From Vibrio comitans (GTDB lineage Bacteria > Pseudomonadota > Gammaproteobacteria > Enterobacterales > Vibrionaceae): 64,000 bases of DNA. How positions within the stretch are numbered: position 1 is the first letter of the stretch; the number at the start of each line of letters is the position of its first letter. The notes below the pieces were generated by a model. It ran no database searches, was not told the DNA's origin, and saw only the letters and a list, made by a program, of their open reading frames with translations. Made by a program: the position numbers and the translations under genes. This document shows, one piece after another, positions 18,265 to 27,199 of the stretch. The stretch spans positions 2,356,001 through 2,420,000 of the forward strand of contig AP024866.1 of NCBI GenBank assembly GCA_024346835.1. The letters run 5' to 3'.

Positions 18265-19569
18265 TTAGTCTCTTACTGGGTGAAGATGAACTTCTTCTTC
18301 TTTCTTACCCGCTTCAGGGTTGTTGAATGTGTCTACATCCAATGCACCTTCAGACTTACCAACGATAACTGTTACAGCACTGTCACCAGTGATGTTCACC
18401 GCGGTACGAATCATATCAAGCAGACGGTCAACACCCATAATTAGAGCGATACCCTCCAAAGGAAGACCTACTTGGTTCAATACCATGGCCAGCATGATTA
18501 GACCTACACCAGGAACACCAGCTGTACCAATAGACGCTAGCGTAGCGGTTAGGATAACCGTTAGGTAGTCACCCATAGTTAGGTCAATATTGAACGCCTG
18601 AGCGATAAAGGCAGTCGCCACACCCTGCATGATAGCAGTACCATCCATGTTGATGGTTGCACCCAGAGGTACAGTGAAAGAGGCTACGCGGTTCTTAACA
18701 CCTAAACGATGAGTTGCGGTTTCCATAGTTACTGGAATCGTCGCGTTTGAAGATGCTGTTGAGAATGCGAACATTACCGCATCTTCCATCTTCTTCAGGA
18801 AGTTAAGCGGGTTAAGCCCCGTTGTTGCTTTCAAGATCAATGGGTAAACCACTAGACCTTGAATCAGAAGTGCAGCAGTTAGAACTAGGAAATACTCACC
18901 TAGGTTCATGATTGCGCCAAGACCAATTGTGGTGAACAGCTTCGCCATCAGGAAGAATACACCGTATGGTGCAATATTCATTAGAAGCGCTACTAGCTTC
19001 ATGATCACTTCGTTGATGTCTTGGAATGCAGCAGCTACACGCTCACCAGTTTCACCACAAGCACTGATCGCGATACCGAACAATACTGCAAACACAATGA
19101 TCTGTAGGGTGTTGCCCTGTGCCATTGAGTTAATTGGGTTCTCTGGGAACATGCCTATTATAACTTGACCCAGTGATGGGGCTTCAGTTGCAGTAAAGCT
19201 TGTTGCAGCAGCAAGGTCTGCACCAGCTCCTGGTTGGAAGACAGTACCCATGAAGATCGCCATTGAGATTGCGATCATCGTAGTTACTAAGTAAAACGCG
19301 ATTGTCTTACCACCTAGACGGCCTAGCGTGGCAATGTCCTTAAGTGAACTAGTACCACAAACAAGTGATACAAACACCAAAGGCACAACAAGCATTTTCA
19401 AGCTAGCGATAAAAATTGAACCACCTACATCAAATAGTCCATTGACTAGATAGTTATTAATAAACTGGTTTTCGCTAAAAGCTAATCGAATGATAAAGCC
19501 TGTCAGGATCCCTAAACCCATACCGAGAATGACTCGGGCGGTCAGTGACATTTTCTTATCAGTATTCAT
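18265..19569 (-). CDS. Dicarboxylate/amino acid:cation symporter (DAACS family, GltP-like)
   Basis: A 434-residue inner-membrane secondary transporter that takes up C4-dicarboxylates or acidic amino acids with Na+ or H+. The serine-rich reentrant loop (FSTASSNATIPVT), the NMDGTAIMQG motif and the second loop (GTAGVPGVGLIML) are diagnostic. Eight transmembrane helices and two hairpins are expected. The sequence does not decide between glutamate/aspartate and succinate-type substrates. A CRP-like site lies 115 bp upstream. It is monocistronic, with its own terminator. Confidence 0.9.
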   Translation of the reverse strand: MNTDKKMSLTARVILGMGLGILTGFIIRLAFSENQFINNYLVNGLFDVGGSIFIASLKMLVVPLVFVSLVCGTSSLKDIATLGRLGGKTIAFYLVTTMIAISMAIFMGTVFQPGAGADLAAATSFTATEAPSLGQVIIGMFPENPINSMAQGNTLQIIVFAVLFGIAISACGETGERVAAAFQDINEVIMKLVALLMNIAPYGVFFLMAKLFTTIGLGAIMNLGEYFLVLTAALLIQGLVVYPLILKATTGLNPLNFLKKMEDAVMFAFSTASSNATIPVTMETATHRLGVKNRVASFTVPLGATINMDGTAIMQGVATAFIAQAFNIDLTMGDYLTVILTATLASIGTAGVPGVGLIMLAMVLNQVGLPLEGIALIMGVDRLLDMIRTAVNITGDSAVTVIVGKSEGALDVDTFNNPEAGKKEEEVHLHPVRD

Positions 19570-19684
19570 CTATGAACACTCCTATTTATCTTATAATTTT
19601 TGCTTTGAACGGCTACAAAGTCGCGAGCAGGTTAGCAGGCGAATAGGTGATATTTATTATCATTTGGCTTAAAAAAAATAAAAA

Positions 19685-19700
19685 CGCGATCTAGATCACA
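19685..19700 (-). promoter_or_regulatory. CRP-like site upstream of the symporter
   Basis: CGCGATCTAGATCACA contains the exact CRP core GATCTAGATC and one perfect half-site; the other half (CGCGA) has two changes from TGTGA. It lies about 115 bp upstream of the symporter start. The remainder of the 19570-20004 gap is AT-rich promoter DNA for the two divergent genes. Confidence 0.55.
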
Positions 19701-19871
19701 AGACATCACAACTTAAAAGAGCTCCCAACACTGTATTTTTACAAAAAAAACACATTTACGTGCAAATATCGAGCAGTAAATGTCTATAAAATCACAGTGA
19801 TACAATAATTAACCAGCTAGCGCACTCTTCAGCACAAAAACCATGCAACCAGGTGATCAGCACCCTGTCAC

Positions 19872-19885
19872 TGATAACGTTTACA
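19872..19885 (+). promoter_or_regulatory. GalR-like operator upstream of galR
   Basis: TGATAACGTTTACA differs at two of 14 positions from the symmetric LacI/GalR-type site TGTAAACGTTTACA. It is 120 bp before the galR start and could be an autoregulatory site. Confidence 0.45.
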
Positions 19886-20004
19886 ATACTTAGAACGTTA
19901 TTTTTATTAGACTTATCTCATAAAATGATTTCACGACTCGGTTTATGTTGATTCGTTTACACTTTCTCCGTTTAATGAAATGAAGAACTATTAGGACGCA
20001 GTGT

Positions 20005-21006
20005 ATGGCAACCATAAAAGATGTCGCAAAATTAGCCGGAGTTTCGGTCGCAACCGTATCAAGAGTGATCAATAACAGCCCTAAAGCTAGCAAAGCTTCT
20101 GTGCAATCAGTAACGACGGCAATGAAATCACTTGGGTATAGACCCAATGCCAATGCACGAGCGCTAGTTAGCCAAAGCACTAATACTATCGGTGTTTTGG
20201 TCAGTGATGTCGCAGACCCATTTTTTGGTAGCCTAGTAGGTGCGGTAGATAAAGTCGCTAGAGAGAATGGAAAGCACATTCTTATCGGTAATGGCTATCA
20301 TGATAGAGAGCAAGAACGCCAAGCTTTGGAACTACTGATTAACAGTCGCTGTGAATCACTGGTCATCCATGCAAAAGGACTGACTGACGAAGAATTGATT
20401 GACTATGCCAACGAGGTAAAAGGCTTGGTTGTAATCAATCGGCATATCGAAGCCATTAGCTCTCGTTGCATTTCTCTGGATAATTATAAAGGCGCCTACT
20501 TAGCGACAGAGTATTTACTCAAGCAAGGGCATACCCAAATTGCGTGCATCGCCTCATCACACGCTATCTCCGATACAGAAGAACGTATTAATGGCTATAA
20601 AGATGCACTAACTGATCACAATCAAGTGCTTCCCGAACACTACACCGAGTTTGGTAACCCAAACAACCGTGGCGGAGAAGCGGCGATGACCAATCTACTT
20701 GCTAAGTCTTTACCTATTACCGCCGTGGTTGCCTATAACGATTACATGGCCGCTGGCGCTATGTCGATACTGGATGAGAACCACCTTTTAACCCCAGAAG
20801 ACATCTCTATTATTGGCTTTGATGATGGTCTAATTGCCCGCTATGTGAAGCCTCGCCTGACTACGATTCGTTATCCTGTCGAGTTAATGGCAGAGAAAGC
20901 CACTGAACTGGCTTTACGCCTAGCCAGTGATGCCCCTATTTCAGAGCACCCATTGCGTTTCTCCCCTACGCTAGTGAAACGTGATTCTGTAAGCTCTATA
21001 AAATAA
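20005..21006 (+). CDS. galR: Galactose operon repressor GalR (LacI family)
   Basis: 333 residues, strikingly like E. coli GalR along the whole length. The N-terminal LacI helix-turn-helix and hinge are ATIKDVAKLAGVSVATVSRV and YRPNANARAL. The sugar-binding core has DVADPFFGSLV, ILIGNGYHDREQERQA, RCISLDNYKGAYLA and IIGFDDGLIARYVKPRLTT. It binds galactose in the known family member and then leaves its operators. An AGGA lies 8 bp before the ATG. It is convergent with the galactoside ABC operon and is the obvious regulator of the block up to lacZ. GalS is the alternative. Confidence 0.92.
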   Translation: MATIKDVAKLAGVSVATVSRVINNSPKASKASVQSVTTAMKSLGYRPNANARALVSQSTNTIGVLVSDVADPFFGSLVGAVDKVARENGKHILIGNGYHDREQERQALELLINSRCESLVIHAKGLTDEELIDYANEVKGLVVINRHIEAISSRCISLDNYKGAYLATEYLLKQGHTQIACIASSHAISDTEERINGYKDALTDHNQVLPEHYTEFGNPNNRGGEAAMTNLLAKSLPITAVVAYNDYMAAGAMSILDENHLLTPEDISIIGFDDGLIARYVKPRLTTIRYPVELMAEKATELALRLASDAPISEHPLRFSPTLVKRDSVSSIK

Positions 21007-21035
21007 AAAAGCCCCTTCTGCTATCTAGAAGGGGC
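21003..21035 (-). terminator. Terminator between galR and the ABC operon
   Basis: GCCCCTTC (21011-21018) pairs with GAAGGGGC (21028-21035). On the minus strand it is followed by TTTTTTATTTT, a strong terminator for the ABC operon; the stem may also serve galR. Confidence 0.9.
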
Positions 21036-21054
21036 CCTAACTTACACGAGTTCG

Positions 21055-22281
21055 CTATTTAAAGGTGCGAGCTCTTGTTTTCTCTAGTCTCTCTAAGATT
21101 TTCTCAATGCGATCAGGGTGTACCATAAACTCTTGGAAGCCTTTCATCCCTTCTTTAGCCATTGCTGGGTCGGTATCTCGGTCGTAGAACTGAGCAGTAC
21201 CATCGGAAGCGGCAAGCATTGCCACACCTTTATCCAAGAACGGATCAGATTTGGCTTTGGCTTTACTATTGGTTGGGATCTGAAGCAGCAACTCATTAAT
21301 TAACTGCTGATTCTCAGCTTGTGCCACGAACTCTAAGAATAAGCGCGCGTCGTCTTTGTTTTTCGCCTTGCTTGGAATGTGCAAGGTATCCATTGGAGCA
21401 TCTTCTGCCATACCTACTGCAGGATCGATCACTGGGAACTGGAAGAAGCCCATCTTACCGTCGAGTTCTTCAGGGAAGTTTGGTGTAATAAAGTTGCCCA
21501 TTAGGTACATTGCAGCCTGTCCGTTATATAAGAAAGGCTGCGCTTCTTGCCAAGAATAGGACGCGTGATTTTTCAAGAAATAGCCAGGCTCCACCAGCTC
21601 AGCCCAGTTTTCAAATGTTTTCTTCACGCGATCATCGGTATAAGGGACTTTGCCGTCCATTAACTGAATATGGAAATCTAAGCCATTGGTACGTAAGTTG
21701 AGATAATCAAACCATCCGGCTGCAGTCCAAAGATATTTAGTCCCTATGGTAAATGGGGTGACATCATTCTCTTTTAGCTTAGCCGATGCCGCCTTTAGCT
21801 CATCCCATGTTTTTGGCTCTGCGATACCATGTTTGTCAAAGATATCTTTACGATAATAAATACCCCATTGGTAATAAGTGTATGGCACACCATATTGCTT
21901 ACCATCAACCGTCATTGCTGGCGCTGCAGAAGCGAAGTCTTGCACCATATTATTGTCTTTCCAAATATCACTGACATCTTCAAACAAGCCACGATCTACA
22001 AAGGTTTTCATACGGTTACCCGCATACCAGAACACCACGTCCGGTGGAGAAGTCACTAGCCAGTTACGAATTGTGGTCTTGTAAGACTCATGGTCATAAA
22101 GATTATATTTCACCTCGATCTCTGGGTTGGCCTTTTCAAAACGGTCAACAATCTCTGCCCATGCTTCTTTTGGAGCCGGATCTGACGCATCAGAGTTGAT
22201 GACCAGAGTTCTTGCATGAACTGAAGTTCCCAGCATAGCGCTCAAGGCTATACTGGCAGAGAGTAGCTTCACGTATTTCAT
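21055..22281 (-). CDS. Sugar ABC transporter substrate-binding protein (CUT1 family)
   Basis: A 408-residue periplasmic binding protein of the extracellular solute-binding family 1. A classical signal peptide covers residues 1-23 (KYVKLLSASIALSAMLGTSVHA). Family blocks are WAEIVDRFEKANPEIEVKYN, YGVPYTYYQWGIYYRKDIFDKHG, PKTWDELKAAS and FLYNGQAAMYLMGNF. It is the last gene of an operon that begins with the two permeases, the reverse of the usual order. The neighbouring alpha- and beta-galactosidases make oligo-galactosides such as raffinose or melibiose the likely ligands; this is inference. Confidence 0.9.
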   Translation of the reverse strand: MKYVKLLSASIALSAMLGTSVHARTLVINSDASDPAPKEAWAEIVDRFEKANPEIEVKYNLYDHESYKTTIRNWLVTSPPDVVFWYAGNRMKTFVDRGLFEDVSDIWKDNNMVQDFASAAPAMTVDGKQYGVPYTYYQWGIYYRKDIFDKHGIAEPKTWDELKAASAKLKENDVTPFTIGTKYLWTAAGWFDYLNLRTNGLDFHIQLMDGKVPYTDDRVKKTFENWAELVEPGYFLKNHASYSWQEAQPFLYNGQAAMYLMGNFITPNFPEELDGKMGFFQFPVIDPAVGMAEDAPMDTLHIPSKAKNKDDARLFLEFVAQAENQQLINELLLQIPTNSKAKAKSDPFLDKGVAMLAASDGTAQFYDRDTDPAMAKEGMKGFQEFMVHPDRIEKILERLEKTRARTFK

Positions 22282-22316
22282 AGTTGTTAGTCCTTATTAT
22301 TAACTAATCGACCGAA

Positions 22317-23165
22317 TTACTTGGTCGCTCCTAGGGTTAAGCCAGCAATAAAGTGTCGCTGCATAGTAAAGAACAGCACGACTGGGGGAATCGCGGCTAC
22401 GACGGCTCCAGCTGACATAAATTGCCATGACGCTAACCACTGTCCCTGCAAAGAGCTCAAGCCTGCTGTTACCGGCCTCACTTCATCGCTTTGCACCAGC
22501 ACTAGCGCCCAAAAAAAATCATTCCAAATAAAGGTAAATACCAGCACAGCTAAGGCCGCTAGAGCTGGCCTTACTAAAGGCAACACCACATACCAAAATA
22601 TGCGCCATTCTTTCACTCCTTCTACCCGCGCAGCTTCAATCAATGCATCGGGAATCCCAACAATAAAGTTGCGCATAAACAGCGTACAAAATCCGGCTTG
22701 AAAGGCGATATGAAAGAAGATCAGAGCCCAGTGGGTGTCGTAAAGACCAAACGAAATAGTTAAATCTCTCACAGGGATCATTAAGATTTGAAACGGCACA
22801 AAGTTGCCGCCGATGAATAAAGCAAAAATCCAAATATTTGCGGAAAAACGGTACTTAGCCAGAGCAAATCCTGCCAAGGTCGATAGAGCCACTGCGCCCG
22901 CAACTGCTGGCAAGGTGATCAATAGACTATTAAGCAGGTAGTCACCCATCGCCGTAGAAGTAAAGACCTGCGTATAGTTCTCGACCATCTGCGTATCTTC
23001 TGGCCAGCCCCAATAATTCCCTTTATTGATATCATCCATTGAGCGTATAGAGGTGAGCATTACGGCTATTAAAGGAAGCAGCCACAAGACCAATGCGATA
23101 GGCAGAGCCACACGATAGCTCATGCTCGCGAACGCTCCTGATTTTTGAATTGGTTTAGGAAACAT
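22317..23165 (-). CDS. Sugar ABC transporter permease (MalG/MsmG type)
   Basis: 282 residues, about six transmembrane helices. The EAA loop that contacts the ATPase is EAARVEGVKEWRIFWYVVLPL at about 190-210. The N-terminus carries TSIRSMDDINKGNYWGWPE, typical of MalG-like CUT1 permeases. The start overlaps the stop of the upstream permease gene (TAATG), indicating coupled translation. It would form the channel heterodimer with the adjoining MalF-type permease. Confidence 0.92.
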   Translation of the reverse strand: MFPKPIQKSGAFASMSYRVALPIALVLWLLPLIAVMLTSIRSMDDINKGNYWGWPEDTQMVENYTQVFTSTAMGDYLLNSLLITLPAVAGAVALSTLAGFALAKYRFSANIWIFALFIGGNFVPFQILMIPVRDLTISFGLYDTHWALIFFHIAFQAGFCTLFMRNFIVGIPDALIEAARVEGVKEWRIFWYVVLPLVRPALAALAVLVFTFIWNDFFWALVLVQSDEVRPVTAGLSSLQGQWLASWQFMSAGAVVAAIPPVVLFFTMQRHFIAGLTLGATK

Positions 23166-24079
23166 TACTTCTCACTCCTTAGCATGCGCCATAAAAAGTA
23201 AGCGATATAGATATCCATAATCAGGAACAGCACCACAGCTACCGATGCGCCATATCCCATTCGATAATTAAAAATCGACTCTTCATACATTTGGTAGGCA
23301 AGTACGGTAGAACTGCCCCAAGGGCCACCCGCTGTCATAGTGGCAACCAAGTCAAATGAACGCAGTGCGCCAATCACAGTGACAACGATGGCAATAAAGG
23401 TAGCGGGCCTGAGTTGAGGCAAAACGATAAACCACAACATTCGCCAGCTTTTGGCTCCGTCCAAACGAGCGGCTTCGATCTGCTCAGGATCGAGATTATT
23501 TAACCCCGTTAAATACAAGATCATGCAGTAGGATATTTGTGGCCATAGACCAGCGGCTATGATCCCGTAGGTAACTAAGTCTTCATCCGCCAAAATAGAA
23601 ATAGGGTCGAAGCCTAGGGCACCGATTGCGATGTTAAACAGACCAAACGAAGGGTCGTAAAACCAAGCAAATACAAGGCCAACGACAACTTGAGAGATAA
23701 CGAAAGGAAAAAAGAATAGAGACTTAACAACGCGGATCCCTCTCACCTGTTGATTGAGAAACAAGGCGATCAGCAATCCTATCGGAGGGGCTAGCATAAA
23801 AAACACTAACCACAGGGTATTGTTTTTCAAAGAGGTGTAGAACGCCTCTGAATCAAACAGCTCTATGTAATTATCAAGGCCGACCCAAGTCTTTTCTCCT
23901 AGGCCATCCCATTCAAAAAAACTAAGCCAGATGCTCTGAAAGATCGGGTAAACAACATAAACACAGAACACCAATAACGCCGGCAGCAGAAACAGCCACG
24001 GCGAGAGTTTTGAACTTGCCTTTTTTTTGCTTACCGGAGGGCGATCTTTTGCAGTCTCATTCGTAAGAGATGGCTGCAT
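23165..24079 (-). CDS. Sugar ABC transporter permease (MalF/MsmF type)
   Basis: 304 residues with a cytoplasmic N-terminus and six transmembrane segments. The first helix is LSPWLFLLPALLVFCVYVVYP-like and is followed by FQSIWLSFFEWDG. The EAA loop is EAARLDGAKSWRMLWFIVLPQ at about 205-225. A GGAG lies 8 bp before the ATG. It is the first gene of the three-gene importer operon. No ATPase gene is in this operon; the MsmK-like ATPase of the lacZ operon 6 kb away is the obvious partner. Confidence 0.92.
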   Translation of the reverse strand: MQPSLTNETAKDRPPVSKKKASSKLSPWLFLLPALLVFCVYVVYPIFQSIWLSFFEWDGLGEKTWVGLDNYIELFDSEAFYTSLKNNTLWLVFFMLAPPIGLLIALFLNQQVRGIRVVKSLFFFPFVISQVVVGLVFAWFYDPSFGLFNIAIGALGFDPISILADEDLVTYGIIAAGLWPQISYCMILYLTGLNNLDPEQIEAARLDGAKSWRMLWFIVLPQLRPATFIAIVVTVIGALRSFDLVATMTAGGPWGSSTVLAYQMYEESIFNYRMGYGASVAVVLFLIMDIYIAYFLWRMLRSEK

Positions 24080-24438
24080 ATCGATACTCCAAAAATCACT
24101 TAGGGTCTGTTGACCTTTTGCGGTTGAATTTTGCTCGAGTCAGAAACGATTTAATTGCGGCGAGAACCTTGACGCCTAGTTATCTAAGCAAAAGGTTATC
24201 AACAAAGAGTCAATCGTTTATGGCCGAGCCCTGCAACAATGATTTGAGTGTAGACCCCGATTGATAGGTCGATATCAGATAGCGTTCGTTTTGTTACCTA
24301 TGTGGCAGTTTTCTCGCCATTTATTGAGAAAAATGTTAAGTGATAAGCTATTGAAATTGCTATAGGGTTTTCTGTTGAGCAGAAATGCAAAGAGGCACTA
24401 CAACGTGCCTCTAGATTCGAAAGAAATTGCGAGAAAAA
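24080..24438 (-). promoter_or_regulatory. Regulatory gap upstream of the ABC operon
   Basis: This 359-bp stretch holds the promoter of the importer operon. A weak GalR-like site (AAACGATTTA core, 24140-24155, 8 of 13 defined positions) is present. ACCTTTTGC (24113-24121) is complementary to GCAAAAGGT (24188-24196) and might pair in the leader RNA. I see no convincing CRP box and no clear promoter hexamers. Confidence 0.4.
24386..24412 (-). terminator. Terminator of galM
   Basis: AGAGGCAC (24391-24398) pairs with GTGCCTCT (24405-24412). On the minus strand it is followed by a short T-rich tail. It is 27 bp after the galM stop. Confidence 0.65.
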
Positions 24439-25509
24439 CTACATATTACTGAGGAACTGATAGGTAGTATTATGGCTATAAATCTCCCCCTCCCTAAGTA
24501 CGCAACTAGGCTGTGGCCACTCAGGATGGTTAGGGCTGTCAGGAAGGTATTGAGTCTCTAGTGCAACACCGCCAAAACTATCATATTCCCCTCCGATACG
24601 GTTTGGAGTGCCCTGCAAGAAATTACCCGTATAAAGTTGCACCGCAGGTTTTGTGGTGAACATCTTCATGGTTAACAAGCTATCTGGTGAGGTAACGGTT
24701 GCCCCGCATTCTCCTTCTAAACAGTCTTCATTTAGCAAGAATGAATGATCGTAGCCGTTGCAGGACTGCTGCTCTTCATCCAAAAGCAGATCTTGGCCAA
24801 TCACTTTAGGTGATAAAAAGTCAAAGCCAGAATCTGAGACATCACGGATCTCTCCTGTTGGGATACCAAGTTCATCCGTTGGTAAGAACCGACTAGCATT
24901 AATACTCAGTACATGCCCCAGACAATCTTCCCCTGAATCAGCGCCCATTAAGTTGAAATATGCGTGGTTAGTTAAGTTCATCAAGGTTGCTTTGTTTGTC
25001 GTTGCTGTGTAGCTGATCTTGACTTCATTAAGTTCAGTTAACTCATAAGTCACCGACACTTTAGCTTCCCCAGGAAAGCCTTGATCGCCATCCTCTGAGA
25101 CGATTGAAAACTGGATACGCTGTTCAGATACAGAATCAACAGTCCAACGATATTTATCAAAGCCAATTTTACCGCCATGTAGCATATGACCGGTTTCACT
25201 CACCTCTATCTGATAGGGAATGTCATCAATTTTAAACTGGCCATTGGCAATTCGATTAGCATAGCGCCCTACCGTCACTCCCATGAAAGCGGAGTGCTGA
25301 TTGAATTTATCCATGCTATCGCAGCCTAAAAGCACCTCTCGCATCTCATCACGAACTGGAACCTGACAACTCAACCATGTCGCTCCTACATCCATAAACG
25401 TCGCTACCATGCCATGGCTGTTCTTTAATTGATAAACGTGTGCAGGTTTTCCATCGCTGGCAACCCCTTTGCTCAGACTCTCTAATAAATGAGCATGTGA
25501 AATGGTCAT
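24439..25509 (-). CDS. galM: Aldose 1-epimerase (galactose mutarotase)
   Basis: 356 residues. It interconverts beta- and alpha-galactose so that galactokinase can use the sugar freed by galactosidases. Family signatures are GVTVGRYANRIANGQF, the catalytic-His region NLTNHAYFNL near residue 180 and the catalytic-Glu region GGVALETQYLPDSPNHP near residue 310. Its neighbours are the importer operon and the galactosidase operon. galK, galT and galE are not in this window, so the mutarotase is separated from the Leloir genes. Confidence 0.94.
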   Translation of the reverse strand: MTISHAHLLESLSKGVASDGKPAHVYQLKNSHGMVATFMDVGATWLSCQVPVRDEMREVLLGCDSMDKFNQHSAFMGVTVGRYANRIANGQFKIDDIPYQIEVSETGHMLHGGKIGFDKYRWTVDSVSEQRIQFSIVSEDGDQGFPGEAKVSVTYELTELNEVKISYTATTNKATLMNLTNHAYFNLMGADSGEDCLGHVLSINASRFLPTDELGIPTGEIRDVSDSGFDFLSPKVIGQDLLLDEEQQSCNGYDHSFLLNEDCLEGECGATVTSPDSLLTMKMFTTKPAVQLYTGNFLQGTPNRIGGEYDSFGGVALETQYLPDSPNHPEWPQPSCVLREGEIYSHNTTYQFLSNM

Positions 25510-25804
25510 TGAACTCTATCCTTTAAAATGTGCATTTTACGTGCTGGTAACCCCGTAAAATCGATATTCTTTTCAATCAAAGATAGCAATAAACACTCAG
25601 CAGGTATCTATTCTGGTTGTGGTTATGGCGAAGTCATCACGCATTGTTTTTGTAGTTTGTTGGCTAGCTTCAAAAACCAACATCGTAGCTATCAATACCT
25701 CACTACCACTCATTACTAAATTTGATAAAACCGAGTTTTAATCAATGCATCAAATTTATGATATCTGTATACTTGCGCACCAATTCAAATCCTGTGCTCA
25801 TTTT

Positions 25805-27148
25805 ATGTCAGACTCCTCGCAAACCATGAATAAACGAATGAATATTGTCGCCTTAACTTGGCCGATATTTGTCGAGGCATTATTACGCAATGCCTTGAAC
25901 ACCAGCGATGTGTTTATGCTAAGTGGTTACTCAGATCTTGCGGTTTCTGCAGTTGGCGTTATCTCGCCGATCAGTTTCTTTATCATCATTGTGTCTATGA
26001 TGGTGAGCACAGGCACAGGTATCTTAATCGCTCAGTACAATGGTGCAGGACGCTCCTCGGATTCAGAGCATGTGGGAATTGCGAGCGTTATACTGGGGTT
26101 CGCCGTATCCATTATTCTTGGCAGTCTATTCTTCTTATTCTCAGACAATATAGTTGGACTATTTGGTCTTGAACCACAAGTTGCTGAGTACGCAAACCAA
26201 TACCTGATCATCAGTGGTACCTGTGCAGGTTTTGTCACCACCAGCGTGGTCTTTTCCACTATATTGCGTAGCCATGGCTTCTCACGCTCCCCAATGCTGA
26301 TCAATCTCGTATTTGGCGTGTTAAACGTTATTGGTAACTACTGTGTTTTGTACTCTCCATTTGGCTTACCTGTTTATGGTGTACCTGGGGTGGCAACAGT
26401 CACAGTAATCAGCCAACTACTTGGAGCGATCTGTATGTGGTATCTGCTGATCAAGAAAGATCTCAAACCTAGGTTAAGCAAAGCCACAGAGGTGCTCTCA
26501 TCAACCTATAAAAAGATACTGCGTCTAGGGGTGATGAATGCTGGAGAGATCCTCTCGTATAACCTATCTCAGATGGTGATTATTTATTTTGTTGTGCAGA
26601 TGGGCACAGCGTCTCTGACTGCATTTACCTATGCACAGAATCTGGCTCGCTTTACCTTTGCTTTTTCTCTTTCGTTGGGACAAGCCAGTCAGATCCAAAC
26701 CAGCTATTTTGTCGGCAAAGGTTGGAATGACAGCATATTGGTCAAGGTGCAGAATTATTTTGTTGTGGGCTTTCTCGCCTCAGTGGGTGTAAGTACGCTC
26801 TTTTATCTTGGCAGTGAAACCTTGCTTAGCATTTTCACTGAAGATCCTGAAGTGATTAAACTCGGAGCAGGTTTAATGCTCGGCTCAATACTGCTTGAAG
26901 GTGGTCGTGTATTTAACCTCATTTTTATCTCTGCACTTAAAGGCACCGGTGATGTGAAATATCCAGTACAAGTTGGCATCTTGTGCATGTGGGGATTTGG
27001 TGTAGGGCTTACCTACGTATTTGGTATCTACTTTGGCTTGGGTGTTATTGGCGCATGGCTGGCTATAGCAGCAGATGAGTGGATTCGCGGTATTATCATG
27101 GCATTTCGCTGGCGCTCCCGAGTTTGGGAACGATTTAAGCTGATTTAA
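25805..27148 (+). CDS. MATE family efflux transporter
   Basis: A multidrug and toxin extrusion family protein, about 447 residues with twelve hydrophobic helices. Two homologous halves are visible (LTWPIFVEALLRNALNTSDVFMLSG and ILRLGVMNAGEILSYNLSQMVIIY). It would expel cationic or other small molecules using Na+ or H+. The frame is open from 25745, and no start has a good ribosome site; ATG 25805 or 25826 are the best guesses. It is divergent from galM. Why it sits within a galactoside block is unclear; a role in sugar export cannot be excluded but is not supported. Confidence 0.85.
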   Translation: MSDSSQTMNKRMNIVALTWPIFVEALLRNALNTSDVFMLSGYSDLAVSAVGVISPISFFIIIVSMMVSTGTGILIAQYNGAGRSSDSEHVGIASVILGFAVSIILGSLFFLFSDNIVGLFGLEPQVAEYANQYLIISGTCAGFVTTSVVFSTILRSHGFSRSPMLINLVFGVLNVIGNYCVLYSPFGLPVYGVPGVATVTVISQLLGAICMWYLLIKKDLKPRLSKATEVLSSTYKKILRLGVMNAGEILSYNLSQMVIIYFVVQMGTASLTAFTYAQNLARFTFAFSLSLGQASQIQTSYFVGKGWNDSILVKVQNYFVVGFLASVGVSTLFYLGSETLLSIFTEDPEVIKLGAGLMLGSILLEGGRVFNLIFISALKGTGDVKYPVQVGILCMWGFGVGLTYVFGIYFGLGVIGAWLAIAADEWIRGIIMAFRWRSRVWERFKLI

Positions 27149-27152
27149 ACAT

Positions 27153-27182
27153 AAGGGCGAACTCATTGAGTTCGCCCTTTTA
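27153..27182. terminator. Shared terminator between the MATE gene and the alpha-galactosidase gene
   Basis: AAGGGCGAACTC (27153-27164) pairs with 27168-27179 around a 3-nt loop. It is followed by TTTTAG on the plus strand. It lies between two convergent genes. Confidence 0.85.
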
Positions 27183-27199
27183 GCTCAATACATAACTGA

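Noticed and set aside
19890..20279. 129-codon minus-strand frame over the galR start
   Set aside because: Overlaps the strongly conserved GalR DNA-binding domain; no family features.
24205..24225. Second GalR operator (AATCGTTT)
   Set aside because: Only 6 of 13 consensus positions match; not enough to list.
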